NCBI RefSeq assembly: GCF_026020075.1
Contig: NZ_CP102772.1
Location: 2,728,001-2,792,000 of the forward strand
Origin: Bosea sp. NBC_00550
GTDB lineage: Bacteria; Pseudomonadota; Alphaproteobacteria; Rhizobiales; Beijerinckiaceae
Direction of reading: 5' to 3'
DNA length: 64,000 nucleotides
A model generated the notes under the pieces. It was given only the letters and a program-made list of their open reading frames with translations. It had not been told where the DNA came from and made no database searches. Shown here piece by piece: positions 16,863 through 23,943 of the stretch. The translations under genes and the position numbers were made by a program. Position 1 is the first letter of the stretch. The number at the start of each line of letters is the position of its first letter.

Positions 16863-18089
16863 GGCGGGCTCAACTGATCGCCGCAACACACTCGGCGAAC
16901 CTCTCGGCTGGGGTTTGATAGAGCAAGGTCTTTCTGGGCCGTTCGTTGAGCTGACGGGCGATGGCGCTGAGCTGGGCCTGGCTTTGCAGGGACAGGTCGG
17001 TTCCGTGGGGAAGATACTGGCGCAGGAGCCGGTTGGTGTTCTCGTTCGAGCCACGTTGCCAGGGTGACCTGGGATCGCAGAAGTAGACCTCGACGTTCGA
17101 AGCGAGGGCCAGCCGCTTGTGGTCGGCCAACTCCTTGCCTCGGTCCCAGGTCAGGGACTGATAGAGTTCGCCGGGCAGTTTCTTCGACTGTTTGATCAGG
17201 GCGGTGATGACGCTCCCGGTGTCTTTGTTGGCGACCTTGACCAGCATCACGTAGCGCGAATGCCGCTCGACCAGCGTGGCGACGTAGCTGTTCCGGGAGC
17301 CGCCGATCAGGTCGCCTTCCCAGTGACCAGGGACCGCACGATCCTCGACGGAGGCCGGCCTTTCGCTGATGGAGACGGCGTCCCTGATCTGGCCCAGGCC
17401 GTTCCGCTTCAGGCTGGCGTGCCGGGAGCGGCGGATCGTTCGCCGGGCCCTCAGGTGGTCCAGCAGTTCCTTCTTCAGCACCCCACGGGTCTGGATGAAC
17501 AGGCTGCGGTAGATCGTCTCGTGCGACACTTGATTGTGTGGCTCCCGGGGGCAGGTGCGCTTGAGCCAGCCGGCGATCTGCTCGGGCGACCAGTTCCGCT
17601 GCAGCTTGCCGGATACTGTCCGGGCCAGACCGGGTCGGCAAGCCAGCTTGCACGGCTTGGGACGCAAGGCCCGGTCCCAGGCCGCCTGATCGGAGCGCGC
17701 CGCGCGGTAGCGATCCGGCCCGCCGTTGCGCTGAACCTCGCGACTGACCGTGGACGGTGATCGGCCCAATTGCCGAGCGATCACGCGCAGCGACCGGCGG
17801 GTGCTGAGCCCTCGGGAGATTTCCTCCCGCTCGCTGAGAGTGAGCGCCCGCGGCGCCCGCCGCCGGTCTGGAGGCCGAATGCCGCCCGTCGGCGAAAGCA
17901 CCGAGAACACCGAAGAGGACTCCCGATCGAACCGCCGCCCAATCGAACTCATCGACTCGCCGGCCTTCCAGCGATCCCAGATCTCAGCCCGCTGGGCCGC
18001 CGAATAGTAGATCCGCCGCCGCTGCATCATCACCCACGCTCCATCTCCAAAGGAAAAGTAGCGTGTTGCGATTACCGATTGAGACCACC
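16863..18089 (-). mobile_element. IS30-family insertion sequence, complete (~1227 bp)
   Basis: Ends are marked by imperfect inverted repeats: GGCGGGCTCAA...CGCAACACACT entering from 16863 and, on the opposite strand, GGTGGTCTCAA...CGCAACACGCT entering from 18089. The same dinucleotide CT lies outside each end (16861-16862 and 18090-18091), matching the short target duplication typical of the family. One intact transposase fills the element. Excising it restores the interrupted host frame, which fixes the boundaries well. Confidence 0.88.
16870..18030 (-). CDS. IS30-family transposase
   Basis: Transposase of 386 residues, start at ATG 18030 (MMQRRRIYYSAAQRAEIWDR). The N-terminus has an IS30-type HTH followed by LTLSEREEISRGLS and SLRVIARQLGRSPSTVSREV. 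The DDE core shows HWEGDLIGG (first D), LTWDRGKEL (second D) and the E in RGSNENTNRLLRQYLP, all in register. It appears intact and possibly active. The stop lies just inside the left inverted repeat. Confidence 0.95.
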   Translation of the reverse strand: MMQRRRIYYSAAQRAEIWDRWKAGESMSSIGRRFDRESSSVFSVLSPTGGIRPPDRRRAPRALTLSEREEISRGLSTRRSLRVIARQLGRSPSTVSREVQRNGGPDRYRAARSDQAAWDRALRPKPCKLACRPGLARTVSGKLQRNWSPEQIAGWLKRTCPREPHNQVSHETIYRSLFIQTRGVLKKELLDHLRARRTIRRSRHASLKRNGLGQIRDAVSISERPASVEDRAVPGHWEGDLIGGSRNSYVATLVERHSRYVMLVKVANKDTGSVITALIKQSKKLPGELYQSLTWDRGKELADHKRLALASNVEVYFCDPRSPWQRGSNENTNRLLRQYLPHGTDLSLQSQAQLSAIARQLNERPRKTLLYQTPAERFAECVAAIS

Positions 18090-18184
18090 CTGCAATGCGG
18101 ACAGACAGGTCCGTCGCGCCAGACCAACGTCTCGAGCGAGAGGAAGGCGGCCTGTTCGTCGTGCATGCGGACGGCGTTGGGCAT

Positions 18185-18745
18185 AGCCAATCTCCGGCGC
18201 ACAGGGCACCAGCCTTTACCAAGCCACCTCCTGGGTCATGAAAAATCAATGAACCGGTTAACGCAGGGTAACGATTCAGCACATTGACCCAACAGCCCCT
18301 TCGTGGCTGTTTATAGACACCAAGCAGCATTCAGGAAAGAAAAAATACTGAACTCGAATTTGCCTGCTTAGATTCATAGAGCGATCGAATTCAGCAATCC
18401 GATGGAATCGGATTTCCATAATATCGGATAATTATAGAATTAATCCTTCAACGCGACATTTCTCGCGAACGATAACTATTGAATTCAACAAACTTTAATC
18501 GTCAAAATACATAAAATACTTCTTAAAATCCAAACTTATTACCGAAATAACAACTACATAGGAGGCATAAATGGATTAAATCAGATCGGATAACATCGAA
18601 AATTGGATGTATATCGTTACGCTAGACGGTATCCATCCTTGTAAACCGCATAAAACCAATCGACATCGCTGAAACCGGACCGCGCACCGCAGAAGAGAGG
18701 CGCACCGGACCGCATCGATGTCTCCTGAACGCACAGGAGCGTGTC
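18185..18745. other. AT-rich leader upstream of the secretion locus
   Basis: About 560 bases without a gene. From 18240 on, the DNA becomes far more AT-rich than the rest of the window, with many TTAA, AATT and TATA tracts. Within it are a hairpin (AACAGCC at 18291 with GGCTGTT to 18311), a perfect palindrome at 18396-18414, and at about 18560 a good AGGAGG followed by ATG GAT TAA, a two-codon mini-frame. It ends in an AGGAGCG ribosome-binding site for the repeat protein at 18746. The composition suggests acquired DNA, and a silencing or regulatory role. Confidence 0.7.
18396..18414. promoter_or_regulatory. perfect inverted repeat in the AT-rich leader
   Basis: AATCCGAT and ATCGGATT are exact reverse complements separated by GGA. 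It could be a dimeric operator about 330 bp upstream of the repeat-protein gene; no protein can be assigned. Confidence 0.4.
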
Positions 18746-19618
18746 ATGGGTAGCCACAACAATCCGCAGCCTTCGCACCACGACGACGACAACGACCCGA
18801 CACAGGGCCAGTTGCAGGGCCAGGCCGAGTTGCAGGGTCAGCTCCAGGGTCAGGCCGAGCTTCAGGGCCAGGGACAGGGTCAAGGCCAGGGACAGGGCCA
18901 AGGTCAAGGCCAGGGTCAGTCCCAGGGTCAGTCGCAGTATGCCGGCCAGGTCGCCGCGCAGGCCGTCGACACCGACGTCTGGAATTCCGCCAGCAACGCC
19001 AATGAAAACGGCAACCTGAACGGCAACGGAAATCTCAACGCCAACGGCAACCTGAACGGCAACGTCAACTATAACGAGCTGGACAATCAGGTTACCAACC
19101 AGGTCGACAACTGCGTGAATGTCTCCGTCAACGTCGACCTCAGCCTCGAAGGTGCAATCACCGGGCCGCAGGACAACGAAGCGATCGACATCGACTCGAT
19201 CTACGGCATCACCGATTCCATCGTGATGCCCGACGTGGTCACTCAGAACGTCTATGAGGGCAACAACTTCAATATCGATCAGATCAACAACCTGACCGAT
19301 AACGACACCCTCAGCGGCGCCTCGGTGAGCTACAGCTCCGGCGGTGTCTCCGATGCGTGCTGCTGGGATCCGTGCGGCTCCGACGCGAACTCGGTCGGCG
19401 ACTTCACCATGACCGCGACCGCCACCGGCGGCAGCGCGAGCTCCAGCCTCGGCGCGCTTACCAGCGACGATGGCGACTTCGGCGGCGCCGGCGCGGCTTC
19501 GGCTGCAGCCTCGCTCACGCAGGAAGCCTTCACCCAGTCGATCGTTCAGGGTGCGAACATCCAGTTCAACTCGATCGAGATGACTGTGGGCAGCGGGGAC
19601 GCTCTCGACTCCCTGTAA
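18746..19618 (+). CDS. Gln-Gly repeat protein, putative type I secretion substrate
   Basis: Acidic, low-complexity protein of 290 residues, not recognised from any named family. Residues ~20-65 are a Q-G repeat (LQGQ, AELQGQ, then a run of GQ pairs). Residues ~88-115 are an Asn-rich stretch (GNLNGN, NANGN). Then come Val/Asn/Asp-rich beta-type sequence and a Ser/Gly/Ala-rich tail. NFNIDQINNLTDNDTL near residue 175 matches the Q-x-N-x-L-x-D-x-D module of the next gene. Four cysteines occur. No N-terminal signal peptide and no RTX nonapeptides. The ATG has an AGGAGCG ribosome-binding site. The position upstream of a type I secretion system suggests export and a surface or matrix role (inference). 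Confidence 0.75.
   Translation: MGSHNNPQPSHHDDDNDPTQGQLQGQAELQGQLQGQAELQGQGQGQGQGQGQGQGQGQSQGQSQYAGQVAAQAVDTDVWNSASNANENGNLNGNGNLNANGNLNGNVNYNELDNQVTNQVDNCVNVSVNVDLSLEGAITGPQDNEAIDIDSIYGITDSIVMPDVVTQNVYEGNNFNIDQINNLTDNDTLSGASVSYSSGGVSDACCWDPCGSDANSVGDFTMTATATGGSASSSLGALTSDDGDFGGAGAASAAASLTQEAFTQSIVQGANIQFNSIEMTVGSGDALDSL
18800..18940 (+). repeat. hexanucleotide CAGGGY tandem array encoding (QG)n
   Basis: About twenty copies of CAGGGC, CAGGGT, CAAGGC or GGACAG-type hexamers in one frame encode Gln-Gly dipeptides, interspersed early on with GCCGAGCTT or GAGTTG (AEL). Synonymous third-base variation shows selection on the dipeptide. The array could change length in units of two residues by slippage. 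Confidence 0.85.
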
Positions 19619-19638
19619 GCACTGTCCGAAGCGAAGCG

Positions 19639-19664
19639 ACCGCGCGGGGCCCTCCCCGCGCGGT
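19639..19664 (+). terminator. strong hairpin between the two repeat-protein genes
   Basis: ACCGCGCGGGG (19639-19649) pairs perfectly with CCCCGCGCGGT (19654-19664) around a CCCT loop, followed by only TTT. It lies 20 bases after the first stop codon. It may act as a partial terminator or 3' stabiliser so that the first protein is made in excess. Confidence 0.65.
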
Positions 19665-19750
19665 TTCCGCTCCCGCCTTCCCCTTTCTGCGCGCCATGCG
19701 TTTGAAGTGTTCCCGTCCGGTGCGAGCTGGACGCGGCGGAGGATCGTGCC

Positions 19751-21745
19751 ATGCAGCCCGGCGGCTTCACCGAAACGATCTGGCAATTCATCGGCTATCT
19801 GGATCTGTCCGACTCCGTCGCCCGGACGCCGGTGTTCTATGACGGTGAGGCGCCACCGCCGTTTATACCCGAGGACCTCGATCCGTTCCGGGAGCCGCTC
19901 CGCGGGCTTGCCTTCGACGAACTCGTTTCGGTTCCAACGACGGTTCGCGAAATGCCGGCACCGGACCCGCACAGCAGTTTTACACCTTTATCGATGCCGG
20001 CCAGATTCGGCGTGCCCAGCAAGATTCTGCCCGTCGTTCCACAGCCCCTGAAGCCGATCCCGCATAATGCCGAGGACATCGGATCTTCGGTGGGCTTCCG
20101 CTCCGCTCAGCGCGAAATCACCGTCGAGTATCGCGACGCCGACGGCGAGGGTCTGTATCAGATCAAGCAGATCAACGTCGCGAGCGACCAGGATCTCATA
20201 ACATCCGATGCGATCACCTATGCCGACGGCAGCGTCGTGATCCCGGCTGAACTGCATCTGGAGGGCGAATTCGCTTCGCTCATCGATCGGGCCGACGATA
20301 TCGCCCCCGCCGGCATCCCCGACATGACCGCGGCGCTCCAGATCGGAACCGACGACGTCATCGCCATGGTGTCGGCTCGCGACGCGCTCTGGGCCGAGAC
20401 GGGCAACCCGAATCCGGACGGCAGCCCCGCTGAGACCGCCCCGCAAGGCCGCATTATCGATGGCGTTGCCGGCGCGCCCGAACCTTACGCGCCGACCTTG
20501 CTGGACAGCGCACCCTGGCGCCCGGACGAGCCGCCGGCCCAGACCAGCACAACGGCGACGCTCGATGCCGCGGGGCCCACCGGCGGCGTGGCGACGCTCG
20601 CCGAGACCGGTCTCAACAAACAGATCAATGCCGCGGAGATCGTCGACCTCAACGAGGGGGTCGGCTCCATGATGGTCGGCGGGGACTACTTCTACAGCCG
20701 CGGCATCGTGCAGGCGAACATCCTGGTCGACAATGACCATGTCGACATCGCCGTCTCCGGCACTCTCGACCCCGTCGTGAAGACGCAGGGCAACGAGGTT
20801 CACAACATCGCGGAGTTCATCACGCATCAATCGACGATCGACGTGCGCGGTGCGGCCGGGACGTCTCACTGGGTCGTCGATGTCCTGTCGGGCGATTTCT
20901 ACGACGTGAAAGCGATCGTCCAGTTCAACGGTCTCGACGACAACGATCGGACGGTTCAAAGCGAGTCCGGCGTCTATTACAATCTCGGGACCGGCGGAAA
21001 CGAGCAGATCAATCTGACGAAGATTTACGGCATAGCCGATTACGACATCATCATCATCGGCGGAAACTACCATCGCGCCGACTGGATCTACCAGTACAAC
21101 ATCATGCTGGATCCCGATTCAGCCAAGCTCTACAGCACCGGCGGCGAAGAAGACGGCACGACCGTCACGACCGGTTTCAACAGCCTGACCAACAAGGCCA
21201 CGATCGCGAGCTACGACGCGCCGGCCTTCAAGCCGATGCTCGACGCCCATCACGAACTGATCGATCAGCTTGCCGGCGGCGCAACCATCCTCGCCCCGGA
21301 CGCCGACTGGCACTTCTACGGTGGTGCCTCGGGCACGCTGAAGATTCTCTACGTCGCGGGCGATTACTACGACGCCAACGTCATCACGCAGGTCAACTTC
21401 CTCATCGACGGCGATCAGAGCATTCAGGCCAGCGCGCATGCGGACACCGAACAAGGTGTGGCCGCAGGCGGCAACAGCGCGCTCAACGAAGCCTACATCG
21501 TCGACCCCGGGCTGCTGTCGACCTCCAATTATCTCGGCGGCGAGGCCTATGAAGAATCCGTGCTGATCCAGGTCAACATCGTCACCGACAGCGACACGGT
21601 GAAGATTCATGACACCAGCACGCTCGTCCCCGAGCTCGTCGCCTTCGCTGAACAGGCCACCAATGAGCCTGAGCCCGAATGCCGGCACGTCAATGTGCCG
21701 GACCCGGCACAGCACGACCATCTGACGTCGAACATCATGGTTTGA
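19751..21745 (+). CDS. large modular repeat protein, putative type I secretion exoprotein
   Basis: Protein of 664 residues, not recognised. The start at 19751 follows GGAGG. There is no signal peptide and no membrane segment. From residue ~310 on, a module repeats about every 60-100 residues: GGDYFYSRGIVQANIL-DND (~310), SGDFYDVKAIVQFNGL-DND (~379), GGNYHRADWIYQYNIM-DPD (~437), AGDYYDANVITQVNFL-DGD (~536), GGEAYEESVLIQVNIV-DSD (~596). A diverged copy, YQIKQINVASDQD, lies near 140. Asn-containing linkers such as GNEQINLTKI recur between modules. The regular Asp/Asn positions suggest a beta-solenoid or calcium-binding surface array (inference). It directly precedes the ABC exporter. Confidence 0.8.
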   Translation: MQPGGFTETIWQFIGYLDLSDSVARTPVFYDGEAPPPFIPEDLDPFREPLRGLAFDELVSVPTTVREMPAPDPHSSFTPLSMPARFGVPSKILPVVPQPLKPIPHNAEDIGSSVGFRSAQREITVEYRDADGEGLYQIKQINVASDQDLITSDAITYADGSVVIPAELHLEGEFASLIDRADDIAPAGIPDMTAALQIGTDDVIAMVSARDALWAETGNPNPDGSPAETAPQGRIIDGVAGAPEPYAPTLLDSAPWRPDEPPAQTSTTATLDAAGPTGGVATLAETGLNKQINAAEIVDLNEGVGSMMVGGDYFYSRGIVQANILVDNDHVDIAVSGTLDPVVKTQGNEVHNIAEFITHQSTIDVRGAAGTSHWVVDVLSGDFYDVKAIVQFNGLDDNDRTVQSESGVYYNLGTGGNEQINLTKIYGIADYDIIIIGGNYHRADWIYQYNIMLDPDSAKLYSTGGEEDGTTVTTGFNSLTNKATIASYDAPAFKPMLDAHHELIDQLAGGATILAPDADWHFYGGASGTLKILYVAGDYYDANVITQVNFLIDGDQSIQASAHADTEQGVAAGGNSALNEAYIVDPGLLSTSNYLGGEAYEESVLIQVNIVTDSDTVKIHDTSTLVPELVAFAEQATNEPEPECRHVNVPDPAQHDHLTSNIMV

Positions 21746-21774
21746 AGCAAGAAGAACGAGACGGGGTAAGGGGC

Positions 21775-23895
21775 ATGAGCGAGAAGAACGAAGCATCGCC
21801 ATCCGCGGCGCCCCTGGCCGGCCCTGCCTCGGTGCGGATGGTCGGCTTGCCGCAGGCTGTCGGGCTGGCCGCCGTCAAGGTCGAGGGCACCGCCAATGCC
21901 AACAGCCGGATTTCTCTGGTCCCGGCCGGCGCGCCCGCATCGCTGCCGCAGCCGGCCGCTCCCCACGACCCGACTCTCCCCCAGGAAACCGCGCCCCAAA
22001 GCCGCGCAGAACACAGCGAAGCCCGCATCGACGGACAGCCGGCATCCGATGTCGTCACGCTGCGTCCGAAAGTGGATTCACAGCCTCCGAAAACGGCCCT
22101 CGAGGGCGGCCGCGGCAGCAAGGGGCCAGGCGGCGGAGGAGGCGGTGGCGGATCGGGAGGTGGAACGCCTATCGAGCAACGGCTCGGTGATCGCGACTTC
22201 AAGCAGGTTCTCGGCGCGGGCCTCGGCGGCACACGGCACAACCTGACGGTCGTCGCGCTGTTCTCGATCGTGGTGAACACGCTCGTCCTCGCCGTGCCGA
22301 TCTATCTCTTCCAGATGTCGGACCGCGTGCTGACGAGCCGCAGCGTCGATACGCTGGTGATGCTCTCGGTCATCGTCATGGTGGCGATCGGAGCCCATGT
22401 GCTGCTCGACATGGTGCGCCGCTTCATGCTGATGCGCGTCGCGGTCGATGTCGAAACCCGGCTTGGCGGGCCGGTGCTCGCGGCCGCCGCCAAGGCCGCC
22501 CAGACGGGCTCCAGCCGCGAATTCCAGACGCTCGCCGATCTGCAGCAGATCCGCAGCTTCCTGACCGGTCCGGTCATCCTCACCATGCTCGATGCACCGA
22601 CCGCGCCGATCTATCTGCTGGCGGTCTACCTGATCCATCCGCATCTCGGCTACATCGTGACCGTCGCGTCGGTCGTGCTGTTCCTGGTCGCCTATCTCAA
22701 CCAGCAGATCACGGCCGCGCCCTTCGCACGAGCCAGTGCGTTTTCGACCCGCGCGAATCTGCAATCGGAAGCGATGTCCCGCAACGCGCAGGTCATCAAC
22801 GCCATGGGCATGATCCCGGAGGGCGTCGTGATGTGGGGGCGCGAGACGGCGGAATCCCTCAAGGCGCAGGTCAGCGCGCAGGATCGCAACATCCTGATGA
22901 CCGGTACCTCCAAGTTCTTCCGCCTGGGAACGCAGGTGGCGATGCTGGGCTGGGGCGCGATGCTCTCGCTCGAAGGCCAGTTGACGGGCGGCATGGTGGT
23001 CGCGTCCTCCGTCGTCGCCGGCCGCGCCCTTGCCCCGCTGGAAGGCACCATCGAAGGCTGGCGCAGCTTCATCCATGCGCGCGCCGCCTATCAGCGCGTC
23101 AAGGCGCTGCTCCAGGCCTCGCCGCTCAACCTCGACCGGCTGAAGCTGCCGAACCCCAAGGGCCGGCTCGATGTCGAGCGCGTTCTCTACGTTCCGCCGC
23201 CGAACAAGAAGGTCATCCTCAACGGCATCAGCTTCAGCCTGGAGCCGGGGGATTCCCTCGCCATCGTCGGCGCTTCCGGCTGCGGCAAGTCGACCCTGGC
23301 GCGCATGCTGGTCGGCTCGATCAACCCGACCGCCGGCACCGTCCGGCTAGACCGGATGGAGCAGCGCAACTGGGATCCGCGCCAGTTCGGCGAAAGCGTC
23401 GGCTACCTGCCGCAGGACGTTCAGCTCTTTCCGGCCTCGATCAAGGCCAACATCGCCCGCATGCGCGACGATGTCGCCGACGCGGATGTCTTCGAAGCCG
23501 CAGAGATCGCCGACATCCACGAGATGATCGCCCAGTTCGCCCATGGCTACGAGACACAGATCGGCATCGACGGCGCTCCCCTCTCGGGCGGGCAGAAGCA
23601 GAGGCTGGGCCTGGCGCGGGCCTTCTTCGGCAATCCGCGGCTCGTGGTGCTCGACGAGCCCAACTCCAATCTCGACGCACTGGGCGAGGCCGCCCTCGCT
23701 CGCGCTTTCGAGCGGGCCAAGTCTCGCGGCATGACGGTGGTCGCCGTGACGCAGCGCCCTGCCCTGCTCCGCAGCGTGGACAAGATCATGATGATCAAGG
23801 ACGGCGCGGTTCAGGCCATCGGGGCACGCGACGAAATCCTGCCGATGATCGTTGGACAGCGCAGCATCGATGGCGGCGCGCCCAAGCCACACTGA
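21775..23895 (+). CDS. type I secretion system permease/ATPase (PrtD family)
   Basis: Inner-membrane ABC exporter of 706 residues. Residues 1-135 are an unusual Pro/Ala/Gly-rich extension ending in a poly-Gly stretch. The membrane domain follows (hydrophobic helices from ~150, for example TVVALFSIVVNTLVLAVPIY). The nucleotide-binding domain has Walker A GASGCGKST (~499), signature LSGGQKQR (~603) and Walker B LVVLDEP with catalytic Glu (~623). At the switch position it reads AVTQRP: Gln660 replaces the usual histidine. It starts 29 bases after the exoprotein stop with a TAAGGGG ribosome-binding site. The partner adaptor gene follows; the outer-membrane TolC-like channel is not in the window. 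Confidence 0.92.
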   Translation: MSEKNEASPSAAPLAGPASVRMVGLPQAVGLAAVKVEGTANANSRISLVPAGAPASLPQPAAPHDPTLPQETAPQSRAEHSEARIDGQPASDVVTLRPKVDSQPPKTALEGGRGSKGPGGGGGGGGSGGGTPIEQRLGDRDFKQVLGAGLGGTRHNLTVVALFSIVVNTLVLAVPIYLFQMSDRVLTSRSVDTLVMLSVIVMVAIGAHVLLDMVRRFMLMRVAVDVETRLGGPVLAAAAKAAQTGSSREFQTLADLQQIRSFLTGPVILTMLDAPTAPIYLLAVYLIHPHLGYIVTVASVVLFLVAYLNQQITAAPFARASAFSTRANLQSEAMSRNAQVINAMGMIPEGVVMWGRETAESLKAQVSAQDRNILMTGTSKFFRLGTQVAMLGWGAMLSLEGQLTGGMVVASSVVAGRALAPLEGTIEGWRSFIHARAAYQRVKALLQASPLNLDRLKLPNPKGRLDVERVLYVPPPNKKVILNGISFSLEPGDSLAIVGASGCGKSTLARMLVGSINPTAGTVRLDRMEQRNWDPRQFGESVGYLPQDVQLFPASIKANIARMRDDVADADVFEAAEIADIHEMIAQFAHGYETQIGIDGAPLSGGQKQRLGLARAFFGNPRLVVLDEPNSNLDALGEAALARAFERAKSRGMTVVAVTQRPALLRSVDKIMMIKDGAVQAIGARDEILPMIVGQRSIDGGAPKPH

Positions 23896-23943
23896 CAAAA
23901 CCGGCATTCGAAGCCGGGGGCGACGAGGGAACGGAGTGGGGAA

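Larger units (their letters stand above)
16275..18184 (-). pseudogene. IS1595-like zinc-ribbon/HTH protein, interrupted by an IS30-family element
   Basis: The 5' part (ATG at 18184, MPNAVRMHDEQAAFLS to GPVCPHC) and 3' part (SESCRLGRLSGLSTP, WKCYACRKPFTVRHGTIF, VPMHVWLQALYLL, stop at 16275) are separated by 16863-18089. Removing that segment with one copy of the CT duplication rejoins the frame and rebuilds a zinc ribbon, CPHC paired with CYAC. This is the N-terminal ribbon plus HTH of ISXO2/IS1595 transposases. The protein ends after only ~230 residues in an acidic tail with no DDE core, so it was already a truncated or domesticated relative before the insertion. Confidence 0.85.

Noticed and set aside
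18800..18940. CRISPR-like repeats
   Set aside because: The units are contiguous six-base codon pairs in frame with a gene, with no spacers and no cas genes in the window.
19751..21745. RTX toxin or calcium-binding nonapeptide protein
   Set aside because: No GGxGxDxUx repeats are present. The repeating unit is different and longer.
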